Source: Dichotomocladium elegans
Taxonomy: Eukaryota; Mucoromycota; Mucoromycetes; Mucorales; Lichtheimiaceae
Length of the DNA stretch: 64,000 nucleotides
Reading direction: 5' to 3'
Assembly: GCA_025716815.1 (NCBI GenBank)
Contig: JAIXMN010000020.1
Coordinates: 496,001-560,000 of the forward strand
In this document: piece by piece, positions 1-11,077 of the stretch
How positions within the stretch are numbered: position 1 is the first letter of the stretch
How the letters are laid out: every line of letters starts with the position of its first letter
Made by a program: the position numbers and the translations under genes
The notes under the pieces: generated by a model
Seen by the model: the letters and a program-made list of their open reading frames with translations, nothing else
The model's database searches: none
What the model was told of the DNA's origin: nothing

Positions 1-2229
1 TATGAAACGCCCCTCAGCAAGCCAACCAAGGATATGATACCTCGAAGGAGTGGAATGCGAATTCTCCAGCGACGCGCATTCGGCCTTCACAGATAATAAA
101 ACTGTTTTCCAACTGTGTGAGGCCTGAGGATCATAGGTAGCTTTTACTCCACGTAGAAACCTTTGGTGCATTGTGTTTTTTTCATCGATGAGTGCAATAG
201 CCATGAAACAAATGGATAGTGTTGAAATAAAGTAGGTACGAACTATTTGATCTCAACTTGGCTATTATATATCCTCAGGGAACCGAATCCCGAGGAAGTG
301 TAGCTGGAAGACGATGTGTACTTTCGTTTGCTTTCAATCCGGTAGTTTGTTTTCAATCATTTGTACGACGCAATACAGGGCATAGAATGTCTATACAGCA
401 ATTGTCAAGTATGATATTAGGAATTATATCCCACATCCCGAGCCCCAAGCATTGGTACGTGGCAAAAGCATGAGTATATCTTTGAACAGGCTGAAGGGTC
501 CGTTTTTGGTTGATCAACGGCTTCATATATCTTAATCGCTAGGCTGGATCTTGTGTATATTGCTTATCATAACCCTCTGATATATTTAGAAGAACATTCT
601 TCATCCGACCGGTCATGGAGTTCAATGTTGTTGTTTATCAGTTTCGACAATTGCCGTACCAGATACGTTTCTCCACTGGTGAGGACTTTTATTGCGGTAT
701 ATATGCATGTACATATGTATGTGTGTACATGTACTTTATTTTAACAATAAAATTTGTCGCACGGATAAAGGCCGTATACATACCCGTTAGTCAACAGAAA
801 ATATCAACCCCTTTACTCTTTAACTGACACCGAAGGTAGCTAGGTGTGCCACTGCGGTAGCAATGGCGGAAGAGGGAAGAAAGGAAGAATTCGGAATATA
901 GAAGATTGCAGAATGGAACAAGTGGGCACAATAGGGTTGTATACCGTTCAGAAGGCAAGAGAGGAGGAAGACGGATTCGGTAAAGAAAATCAGTTGCCCA
1001 AGTTCCCGTTATTTTTAATAAAATCGAGGTCCCGTTGAACCAGAAATAATTACATGTGGGCACATTAAGGAGTGCACCCAACTACATTGTCACCACGGAT
1101 ACCACTTCGGTGTAATCCTTTAACCGAACACCAAATATTGACACGTACGGAAATAGCGCTCTATAACGGTCCGACCAACATCTATCAAGCTACCTTGATT
1201 ACCAAACAACATCTCCACAGGATTACTAGAAATTCAATGACCTTGCCAAACACCACTATCCCCGAAACCAAGCTTACTTGCATTATTCTCAACCAACTTG
1301 TCGATTAGAAATAATACACATATCTTTAACCACTCAAGCTAGTATAAATATTCCATTAGTTAGCAATACAACGAAGATCAGTTCTCGTTTTATTCCCATG
1401 TTACAACGAAGTCCTATTTTTTATTAAGTATAACTTTATTTTACAATATATAATATATCTTAAGCACACAGTTTCGAGAAGCCATGATGTGATCAATAAT
1501 TGGTGTCTCTTCCTGGTATCAATTTTGACCTTCTCTTGCCTTAAGATTTGCTTCTGGAAGGCATCCTCTTGTTGGCTTAAATATAAGCGGTTATTGTGTT
1601 TTCGTAGTGACTACAGGTGATTCTACTGCTCCGTTTTCGCTGTCTAGTCCTCCTTATACCACCATTACATTACTATCATCAACCGGGCTTAGAAAACTTT
1701 CATCCTACCAGCCCAAATGCCACGTCAAATCATCTCCAAAAATCTCCTTCCTCCATCGTAAAAAAAAGCCTCCTTGAACTCGGACAACAACTTCCAGAAA
1801 TCACTCTTCCCTTTCCATGCACGACAATTGCCTTTGAAGCAACAATCGCCTACCATTCGACTCCGTTCTACGATATTGATGAGGAACCCTTCATCAACCA
1901 TCAACCCTTGCAATCATGCTTCTTTGGGCCTACAGACGCCATGACTGTCTTGTGCATACCATCGAATTTCATTAGTATTTATTGATACGCTCACAACTAC
2001 TTAGTTCGCCTTCGTCCTCGGTCAATACCATTGCACATACTCGTAGTAACCACCACTGAGAGCTAACTCATTAAACTCATTATTATAACATATGCTTTTA
2101 CATTGTTCAAGTCTTTAGTGGGTATCATGTACGGAGATATCAGAGTGATAGGATTGTAAATCGACGTCTCATACTCTACTTACTTCTCCTGTGTCCCTAG
2201 AAAGGCAGGTCACAGTTGCTGTCTGTTAC
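1..2229. other. Intergenic stretch, no recognisable gene
   Basis: I see only short unsupported reading frames in both directions and AT-rich sequence. None carries a recognisable motif or continues across plausible splice sites. The right part (about 2100-2230) leads into the end of a decayed Tc1-like transposon. Confidence 0.5.
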
Positions 2230-3620
2230 GACAGCTAGCTAAACATTTGTAAGAATGAGAAACGAGACCATGAAATCACTCAGCTTTAAAGTATTGGATG
2301 CTTCACTGATTCGGGTCATCAACTTCCCGCTTTTGCAGGAACCTATTAAGTTTTACATTGCTCTTGACAAATCACCAAAACTGCTCAATCGGATTGAGTT
2401 CAGACGAGTATGATGGAAGATAAGCACATCGATATCCTCAGCCTTATGAATAGGTGTATTATCCATTACCAAATAATGGCCTTTATATGTTCATACTTAT
2501 CCATCTCGTCCATCGTAGCCCTAAGGAAGTTGAGATAATGTCCAGTTACAATTCTTTGCTCGTAGCTTCAGATTGACCTGCTCTATTTCTTTTCTTGGTT
2601 GGTGGCTGTGGGAGTCGCAAGCTACATTTGATGATGCCCAATGCTACGATTGCTCCCAAGATTGTGGTTGTCTTTGCTTTTGTTTTTGGTATTGTGACCA
2701 CTGCAGGAGTCCCTTTTTTAGACCATGCTATGTTGCGTTCCAGATTAATATGGAATTCAGATTCATCAAAAAAAAAAAACGCAGCTTTCCTAAAATCGAT
2801 GTCGGTCCTGTTCCATCTGTGCACACACAGTCAAAGCGCTTAGATCTTCTCAGCACCATTCCTATCTACAGGCTGAAACCGAGCCTTTTCAAATGACAAG
2901 CTGCATTTTTTTTCATAAATTGATGGAGCGGTCGTTTTAGATACTTTTGAGACCCTCCAATCTTTGGAGCAGTTGCTCCATCAGCTGCTCTAGGATCATG
3001 GATGGATTCTCATCAAACGTATTCTAGAATAACGCCCTTATGCTCTTTATTGAGAATACGCCAACGACCCCTCGCGTGAGGTTTCTTAAAGATACTCTCA
3101 GGGTCCTTCTCGTACTGTAATGCCCATCACTGGGCTGAACGAACATGGATTTCCTAGCACCTGATGCACTCAAGTCCTTCTCAAACATCAGTTTGAAAAA
3201 TCGGACCTTGTCTTGCTCAGTGTATGCTATGTAAATATGTTTGACCGTCGCTTCCTTCATCCGAATATCAGTAGCCTTTCGCTTGGGAATGCATGTGGTA
3301 GTAAGCTCAGATTTATCTTTGCAAGTTATGCTAAGCAGGTATTCAGTACGAGAACAAATGGATCGCAGAGAGTATATTTCCTCATCAATTGCATAGTCTA
3401 TAGGTTCAGGACAGCCACGCTCATCAACGGTATGATCTTATCGTGTTAAAAAAAATAGGTTGATCATCTCAGAAATGTGAAAGTGTATAAAAGAGAAAAA
3501 ATCAAAAGGAAAGATTTTTAAAGCCAAACTGTTTCTTTGTGCGACACCTTTCCATGTATGCATGTCATCAAGTCTAAAGGTTTCTGTTTTATTTTTGTGA
3601 TCTTGCGACTTCAGAACTGA
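2230..3620 (-). mobile_element. Degenerate Tc1/IS630-like transposon, copy A
   Basis: This is a decayed DDE transposase element read on the minus strand. The best segment (2546-2824) encodes a DDE_3-type core with a FFDESEFHINLERN block followed by an AWSKKGTPAVVTIPKT block, typical of fungal Tc1/mariner (IS630) transposases. The N-terminal helix-turn-helix part is recognisable around 3024-3260 in broken frames. It aligns along its length with copies B (22080-23500) and C (34290-35720). Stops and frameshifts make it non-functional. The 5' side carries a conserved non-coding segment of about 150 bp with a TATAAAAG box at 3486-3493 on the plus strand, pointing away from the transposase. I could not define clean terminal inverted repeats. 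Confidence 0.8.
2546..2824 (-). pseudogene. Tc1/IS630-like transposase fragment (copy A)
   Basis: Longest surviving reading frame of copy A, about 92 codons. It covers the first catalytic Asp block (DES) and the strand after it. The later catalytic block (YLPPYSPELN...EQFW in copy B) lies further along but out of frame here. It is a relic: the frame is interrupted on both sides. Confidence 0.75.
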
Positions 3621-4078
3621 CAGAGTACGACTTCGGTTTTGGAAAATAGCTTATGTATCATGTATGCGTGCGTGGCTCGAAAAAGGGGGCTTTTCCAAAG
3701 AGAGAGAGAAAAAAGGAGAGGGGGGATGATGTTAACTATACCACTTGGAAATCAAAGGTAATAGATGTTGTTTGTTTTCTTTTATTATGCTAGAAATAAG
3801 ATTGAGGTCTGGCATTCTCTATAGTCCCTCCAGTACAAAAGAAGAAGACTAAGATGTATGCGCTTTGCGGGAGGGTTCCTACGAATATGATTGTTTAGAA
3901 ACATGTGGTGTGTATGTGGGAGAGGATGGAATAGAGGCGAAACCGATAAAGATAGATATAAAGAAAAAAAAGATCCGTACTAGCAGGTGAGGATGTGCTA
4001 AAATGGGGCTAGGAGATGTGGACTACAAAAAGAGGGGGAAGGAGATTCGAATAGAGAGGGATGAGATGTATATTAATG
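3621..4078. other. Intergenic stretch, 3' flank of the GPI-protein gene
   Basis: No gene is seen. The sequence is purine-rich on the plus strand with short A tracts and AG runs, and it probably holds the 3' untranslated region of the minus-strand gene that ends at 4079. Confidence 0.4.
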
Positions 4079-4744
4079 TTACAACCAAAGAGCAATGCCT
4101 GCTACAACAACCAGGGATGAAAGCGTGACTGAGGCGAAAAGGTCTTGGGTAGAGCTAGCACCGGCAAAGATGCTCTTGTCTGACGACGACACACCGCTGG
4201 CGCCTGGGGTTTTCGTGGGGCTTGTAGCTGACGTCGACTGTGCTTGCGGGCGGATCTCAATCGGTACCGGCAACTGCGTATTTGTAGACTTGTCGAAGAA
4301 AACGACCTGGTAACTACCGGGTAGGACTTTGTTTGGGATTTGGTAATTGATCGAGTGCTCATAGTATGTCAAGTTTCCGTTCTGTTTAGCAAACGCAGAT
4401 GTCTTGCTCACATCCGCGGACTCTGCAATCACAATGGTGCCGTTGCTTGTTAAGGATCCACCAGCAGGTTCAAGCGCAATCTCGAGATTAAGTGCTAGGA
4501 TGTTGGGCGTGGTTGTTAAACATCTACAAGCTTTCCCCTTTTCTCCTCTTGTCCATAACAACTGATTGTGGCACTTACATGAACTATCGATGTCTGAGAA
4601 GAGTTGATAAGTGCATGGCAGCACCTGCCCAACAACATATGGGCCATCACTGACTGGACTGGTCACATTGTAGTTCTTGGTTGGTGCTGTCAATTGGGCA
4701 CTGTTTAAAGCGGCAAGCAAGGCCAGACCAAGCAATATTTTCAT
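4079..4744 (-). CDS. GPI-anchored, Ser/Thr-rich cell-surface protein
   Basis: Predicted secreted protein of 193 residues after splicing. It starts at the ATG at 4742-4744 with a clear signal peptide (MKILLGLALLAALNSAQ). The middle is a beta-rich domain like the fungal Ser-Thr-rich GPI-anchored / Kre9-Knh1 type, with several N-glycosylation sequons (NVT, NGT, NLT). A Ser/Thr/Ala-rich linker and a C-terminal hydrophobic segment (SLVVVAGIALWL) fit a GPI-attachment signal. I place one 84-nt intron at 4495-4578 (GTAAGT...CCTAG, branch-like TTTAAC). It is a multiple of three without stops, so the frame also stays open if it is retained. Splicing restores the smooth strand DSSSLNLEIALEP and removes a Cys/Lys-rich insert. 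Family assignment is by architecture; function in the wall is inferred. Confidence 0.7.
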   Translation of the reverse strand: MKILLGLALLAALNSAQLTAPTKNYNVTSPVSDGPYVVGQVLPCTYQLFSDIDSSCKCHNQLLWTRGEKGKACRCLTTTPNILALNLEIALEPAGGSLTSNGTIVIAESADVSKTSAFAKQNGNLTYYEHSINYQIPNKVLPGSYQVVFFDKSTNTQLPVPIEIRPQAQSTSATSPTKTPGASGVSSSDKSIFAGASSTQDLFASVTLSSLVVVAGIALWL

Positions 4745-6388
4745 CGTGACAAGGATATAAAGCGAAGACGAGAAGCTAGAATTGAGTGTTCTTCGAGCGA
4801 GGGAAAGAGATGAGGGAGAAAGAGATAGAAAACAGAGTGACCTGAAGGGGGTAAGAGAAGATCTTTTTTTATAGCATGCCAGGAGTAAAATACATAAGAC
4901 GACCTGATACATACATGTAACCCGTCTTACTTTTTTCTGCCGCGGCTACTTATCTTCGTCGAAACACTGGCCTCCCTCCTTAACAAGGATTAGGAACCCT
5001 TATACGTGGATTTTCAAACTTTGTTTTCCTGTAAGAAATAAGGACGATAATCCCAAGTGGATTGTTTTGTATTTACAACTAACATTGTCTTATCAGAACA
5101 TGGCGCAGATACGTATAGGTAATCTCTCAGGTCTGCACTCAGCTAAATTATTGAACTTAAGCGGGTTTCGATATCTTCCAACCAACGCTTCTCTCAGTCT
5201 GTCGGTCAGTCTGGCTGTTTCTTATCTGAATAGCCAAAAGACAACCGGGATGCAAGTATTCTACAGTCACACAGTGCGCTGCCGGAAACCGCCAACTACT
5301 GCGACGGTGCTGATGTTAGCAACTTGAAAACCAGCTGGAAATTTCTATGGGCTATCTGATGAAGAGGTATGAACGGAAGCATCTTGTCTGCTCGATAACT
5401 TTGGTCTTGCGCGGTGAAAAAGATATATAATATATATACTATCATCTACATATACCATCTTAATAAGCCCTGTGAGTCATTAGACCATTATACGGATGCA
5501 CAAGAAATATCTACTTTGCAAAATATACCTTTTTAGCCATGCGATCAACGTCTGGATACCTCATTTTATAAAACGATTATGTAGCTGCGCCCTGCTCGTT
5601 CTGCTTTCTTCTTATTAGCAAAAATCTTATCTTACTGAACCTAAACCGTTTTATTGTTATCATTCTTAGTTTGCAGTTACTCAATCAGTCCCTTATTCTA
5701 TTCATACGCTCGATACTCGCTTCAGTCTGCTGTTCATTTTGCTGCATGAATGGCAGGGCAATATTCGAGCTCCGGCGCTTTGCAATGGACAGAAGGGCTC
5801 TCTATGACACCGTGATTCCTCATGCATATCGTTGGATGAAATAGTATCAATTGAGCACCATTGTTATTTAATTCTTTAGTCGTGCAGCGATATATAAAAA
5901 GTAATTCAGCAATGGACGAGCTAGTTACCCCAGCAGGCGTCATATACGATGCAACCACGTTTCCCCAAGAGCCGATAGTGAGTGAATCCTCACAAGCTAA
6001 TCGGATATGATTGGTGGATACAACGCTCCTAATGGATGAAGCCAGGCAATGTGCCCAGGTAAAAACAATGGGACTGGGGAGGATGGCAGTGATGGTAAGA
6101 GACGAAAACGGCTACTCAATTTCCACCGTTACGTTTATTTACCGATAGCATAGGCAATGGGAGGCTGTTACATATGGTATGTATACAAGGGGAGGAGGAC
6201 GGATTACACATTGTAACATCTGGAAGGCGTATATATAAGACAGATTGAAGAGAGAGCGAAGGGTGAGAGAAAATCATAGGTCATGAGAAAGAGGAAGGCA
6301 GGGGGAGTAGATGTTTGGAGGGGGTCAAAATCGAAGAAAAGGGGTAGGGGAGTGTGCTGAGAAAAAGGCACGGGCATGCATATGAATC
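4745..6388. other. Intergenic stretch, no recognisable gene
   Basis: This contains the promoter of the minus-strand GPI-protein gene (next to 4745) and the 3' flank of the RhoGAP gene. Only short frames without family signals are present. A TGAACTTAAGC string near 5150 recalls the 28S rRNA start, but the surroundings do not match rRNA. Confidence 0.4.
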
Positions 6389-8605
6389 CTATTTATTTGT
6401 GGAAAGTGCGACGCTTGCGATCTTCCAGGTTTCCTCATGGGTGTTGCGTGGTTTGATAGGCGTCCCAACGAATGGATTAGTTTCTTCATCGAGTTGCCGC
6501 TCCGCTTCTTCTTCCTGTCGCTGAAGCTCTTCCGCAATTGCTTGATCTTTTTCGATCTGCTGAAACTGGCACCAGAGCCGGTGGAGATCTTCATCCGTCA
6601 AATCCAGCCTCCAGGTCTCATCATCGTCATCGTCATCGTCATCGTCGCCACTATGGCTAGTGTCTTCATCGCTACCACTGTCTTCCATATATCGACTTCC
6701 GACTGTCAACATGGAAGTTCGGTCTGCGTTTTTGTCGCCTTGGTCTTGCTCGAGGTCAAAGTAGTCTGAAGCCGACCGGTTCCTGGACAACAGCAAACTA
6801 GTAGGTGTCGCGCAGATTTCGTTGCGCCACGTTCCTCTGAGGATGTCTCCCCGCTCATCCACCACAGAGTCATGGTCGAGCATCGCGGTTTCGCTGGCTT
6901 TATCATCCATCCAGCAAGATGCATCTCCTATACCCGTCTCTTCTACATCCTCATCTTTATGTTCTGCAGGAAGGAGCAATCCATTCTTCTCGATTTTCTG
7001 GGTCGCCAGACCCGCAATAAGCAAGGCCCAGTAGGCCCCAAGGCCGCCAACGAACACCATCCAGTTGATCAGGTTACCGAGGCAAAAGCCGCGGTAGATA
7101 CTTGTGCCTGCCAATAACATAGCAACTGCAGCGCCGGCCATGGTGGCTAGTTGCTTGGGAATCTTTTGCAATGCTACATATTCACCCGATTTAGCTTCTC
7201 TTTGCCTGGTTAAACATCGACGTAATCCTTCATCACGCTTGCCTTGGTGCCAGTAAGTGGCATGACCATGCCACGACGTTTTCCTTTCTGGTTGTGAGGG
7301 TACCTCTGGACTTGGCAAGGATAAAATATCATTGCGTTGGTGGATGGAAAAAGGAAGAATGGGTGTTTTAACATCTGCACCCGAATCAGGAAATATGTCG
7401 CCGTCGCCCTTCACATATGAAGAGTTCACATGAGCTGTGTCAAGGTGTGGCAGTTGTCTGCGTTCGGCGTACACGTTGCGATGTTTATTGGCAACAACCC
7501 AATCCGGAAGAGGCGGCACTGGAGGTGGATCATTGATGCCGTTGCAGATTTTTGTCATCCTGCTGCTGCTGTCGTTATTATTGCTTGTCACCATCTTGAT
7601 GGTGAACAAGTTCTGGAACTCGATAAGAAATTCAATCACCGCTTGCGATATCTTGTACTGTTCTGCCGTGTTATGATCCGGGTGGCTGAGAATGGCCGGA
7701 CTAAATACAGCGGCCAAGTTGGCACTAGTCATCTTGTTTTCATCTGCATGGCGGGAAAAGAGGCTGAGAAGGTCAAGGAGGTAGAGCAGGAGATGCTGAT
7801 GGGGTATAGGTAGCTTTTCGATCAGGCTCTGAAACTCATCGATCCACTGTTGTGTTGGGCTAGTCTCGTCGCACTTGTTGCCTGCAGAGAAAAAGAAGTC
7901 CTTATTTTAGGAACAAACAAACATGCATCCGCACTTACTCATCACATCACGGAAAGCCTTATAATGTGCATGGGGTATAACGGGGTCCGGTAGTTGGTTG
8001 AGAAATCGCCGAAGGAGTGTGGCCACATCGTGAGGGGTAGCATCCGACCAGTCAACGTTTGAGCCGTAAGGAGGGCGGTCAAACAGTTCTTGCAGGGCAG
8101 CAACACGTTTGTGTCCGCCAGAAAGTCGAAAAACACCTATGGTATCTAGGCCTAGAAAAAAAAAGGACCGCCCAGAAAACTGATACTATTAGCGTCTTCG
8201 TTAAAGAGGCTACAAAACGTTTTTCGCACAGTTATTTTTCAGATAAGCGCCCGTCTTCGCTACCAGAACCGGAATAGCTCCGACATGGCGGTGGACGACG
8301 TTGTCCTCGTCGTGATAGAGCATGTTCCGGTGAGCATACTTTATTGACTCCATAAGCGGGACGCCAAAGACACCTAGACATTCCAGTAAGTGAGTATTCT
8401 ATGTGTGGAGAAAGGGTGGGGGAGCACACGTAGCGTAAGGGGCGCTTAAAAGGAATGATGTACCTCTGTGTCCTTTGGAAAGGTTATCGGAAGGTATATC
8501 TCTGACCGTACTGCCACGGACACCAACCTTGCGCCTTAACCAGGCCCTGAAGGAGCGCCGTTTCCGAATAGACGCAGGGGATCTTGACATACTGAGGGTG
8601 TGCAT
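6389..8605 (-). CDS. RhoGAP-domain protein with C-terminal membrane hairpin
   Basis: Predicted GTPase-activating protein for Rho-family GTPases, spliced from four exons: 8464-8605, about 8219-8373, 7939-8136 and 6389-7881. The RhoGAP domain is clear: an entry block VFGVPLMESIKYA, the arginine-finger block GVFRLSGG, the DATPHDVATLLRRFLNQLPDP block, and the closing block NKMTSANLAAVFSPAI. After a long polar linker there are two adjacent hydrophobic segments (around LATMAGAAVAMLLAG and WMVFVGGLGAYWALLIAG), then an acidic stretch with a run of Asp and a Gln/Glu-rich helical tail. A membrane hairpin is uncommon for RhoGAPs and suggests anchoring at a membrane. The donor of the second intron is not a clean GT in the needed phase (exon should end with one base before GT-GTT-TTT near 8218), so a sequencing error or unusual splice site is possible. 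The ATG at 8590 is an alternative start. Confidence 0.8.
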
Positions 8606-9146
8606 ATATGAAGGTGCGAGTGTGTGTAAGAAAAGGAGCAGAAGAAAGCAAGAGAGGGTTTAAAATAGCTAAAGCATGGCAAATGCGCTATGTGACTCGA
8701 TTGCCTGGAAAAATGGGTCTGTGTGCTGCTGAAGTCCATCGGTGAACGATATGAAGTCATTGTCTTTTCTTGGCTAGGGATTATGCTATAAGCTTTTCGT
8801 GCACTGCTAAATGCAGTATGGCCAGGGTGAGTTGACCAACTACATAATCTACTTATTGGCGCCCCGCCAGGAAGTCAAGACCATAGAATAAGTCCTCCAT
8901 CGATATGGACATCCTTACTTCTAGCCATTGTGGTGGACCAAGAAAGGGTCTCAGAGGTCGAGTTGGAGAAGCAAAGTGTTGTCATGGTTCGTTTTTGAGG
9001 ATAACTTTTGGTGTGTCGGGTCGAGCAGTGAAATTAGCATAGTGACGTGTGACAAGAAAGGAATGCAGGTCATGCACGGTTATCGTTTGTGACGAAAATG
9101 TGGCGCATTGGAGGATAGAGGACCAAAAATCCGACAGGGGAGTTCA
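8606..9146. promoter_or_regulatory. Divergent intergenic region between RhoGAP (-) and methyltransferase (+) genes
   Basis: 541 bp separate the two divergent start codons, so this stretch should hold both promoters. I see no strong TATA box or other named site. The plus-strand reading frame from 9108 begins with TTG, not ATG, and is not taken as the start of the downstream gene. Confidence 0.4.
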
Positions 9147-10810
9147 ATGCTAAAAAGACAAAAAAGGCTTGTTTCAGAGATGCAGCATTCTTCCTCTTTT
9201 GAACATCGATTGTTGCACAACAAACACATGGGCAACTCGCTCAAAATTCAATCCAGCAATGCAGTAGCCCAAGCAGATGACTCCGCTTCTCACCCGTCAA
9301 ACGCTAACGGCATTACCATTCGCGTCAATCCTCACCCATCGCCTCCATCCTCGGCATCGTCATCTTCCGAACGCTCCTCCAGTCCGACCTTCAGCGGCTG
9401 CCTCCGTATTCCCAGCCCACAACTCTCTCTATCGAGCTTGCTGTCAACCTCCCCAACTTCTGGACATGAACGCCGCCGATCCAACCGATCGATCTCGCTG
9501 AAATCCATCAAAAGCTGGAACTTCCCCAAAACCCATGATAATCGTCGCGAAAGTGATCCCGTTCCAGAGTCCTCCCTTCCACCGTCGCCATCCTCCGTAG
9601 TCCCTAATAGGGCGTTCACGGACGTTTTATTTGATGCGTTGCAGCTGACGGAGTTCGATTATGATAGACTTTTGCCTTGTCCGGCAAAGCCAGTGGAAAC
9701 CGAAGATCGAAATACCGCAGAGCGGGACTGGATCCGGGAGTACTTTGAGTCGATAGAATCCAGTGACGTGAGCGAGCAAGACATGTAAGTTCGAGATAGT
9801 TGATATATTCACTTTGTATTACCGGGAAAAAAGACTTCCTAACACCGCGATGGGACATACAAAGCGAGCAACGCCGGTATTATATATTCCAAAGGGTTTG
9901 GCATAAGGATATCCAGGTGCCGTTGGCGGATCCCACGTTAATTATACACTGGGCATGCGGCGCTGGTCCTTGGGAAACCAGTGTTGCCCGTCAATTTCCT
10001 ACTTGTCGCGTCGTTGGGGTCGACTTTCGATCGATGGATCACTGTCAGGGTGACAAAAACTCAGAATGTGTCGAATTTCGCCATCTTTCACTAAATGACC
10101 GAGAAGAATACCATGGACTAGATGGTTTTCAGGATAACTCAGTCGATCTTGTCGTTATGCGCCGTGTGTGGTTTTTGGGAGATGATACATGTCGATGGGT
10201 CAAGATGCTTGCGCAAGTGCATAAAATCCTAAAACCCGGTGGATGGATTGAGATTTATGACGTAGGCAAGTTGTGAAAGCGAGAAAAAAAGAAGTTGGTG
10301 GTCACGACTAACTTGGAAAGAGCAGACCGGCCGGTGGTGCCGTGTTCTGATAACCCAAACGAAAGTAAATGTATTTCCCAGATAGAGGAATGGCGTTCCA
10401 ATATCAGAAAGGTCATGGTGGGATTTCCCGCGGAACGAAGGCAGATATATCGTATACTGATTGATACCGGGTTCATTCGACTGGATGGGTGCTGCGTCGA
10501 TGTCCCGGTGGGTGAGTGGACGTCTACACAAGGTATGTGCTTTTAGCTTTCAAGGCACAACCATGTTGGCGCATTATCTCGTCGAAGCCAAACGATTCAT
10601 TTTGCTTGCGTAGATCTAAGAGAGACGGGCTATCTAGTGAAGGAATTGCGGTGGCGATACATCAAACAGATAGGCCGATGGATTCGAGAAATTAATAGAA
10701 TTTCGGTGGACGAGTTCCAGGAAACGCTGAACGGTGCCTTGCGAGAGCTGGATCAATGCAGAGCTCACATGAATTGGATATGCCTCACAGCTCAAAAACC
10801 AAGAAGCTAA
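9147..10810 (+). CDS. SAM-dependent class I methyltransferase
   Basis: Predicted methyltransferase in four exons: 9147-9784, 9865 to about 10275, about 10310-10532, and 10614-10810. The first in-frame ATG is at 9147. Exon 1 codes for a low-complexity Ser/Pro-rich N-terminal region of about 200 residues. The catalytic domain follows, with a glycine-rich SAM loop (IIHWACGAGPWE), an acidic loop after strand 2 (VVGVDFRS), the strand SVDLVVMRRVW, and the post-motif LKPGGWIEIYD. This pattern resembles the fungal Methyltransf_25/LaeA-like class. The glycine loop reads WACGAGPWE rather than the usual G-x-G-x-G, which is somewhat degenerate. The last exons form a helical C-terminal region ending ICLTAQKPRS. 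The exon 2/3 junction (10261-10325) is uncertain because more than one donor/acceptor pair is possible. The substrate is unknown. Confidence 0.75.
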
Positions 10811-11077
10811 TACATTTATTTCAGGGCAGTGGCCCATATACATCGGATGCGACGAGGGTCGTACATGAAAGAGGATATCATATGATAGACATCATTGCCA
10901 TCGATAACTCAACGTTGATTGTAAAGGATGATCTTATACAGTACCAACTTGATGCGAAATAGAGTGTCGTGTGTAAATAGGTCGTCGCCCGTTTAAGTCG
11001 TATTGGGCGGTACCCTAAAAATAAACCACTGATTTTTTCTACAGTATCTTTCTCGTCATTCCACAATTTCAACGAAC

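Noticed and set aside
5145..5165. TGAACTTAAGC string resembling the start of 28S rRNA
   Set aside because: The next expected bases (ATATCAATAAGCGGAGG) are absent, and no rRNA-like sequence surrounds it.
9108..9146. Start at 9108 for the methyltransferase
   Set aside because: The codon there is TTG. The first in-frame ATG is at 9147.
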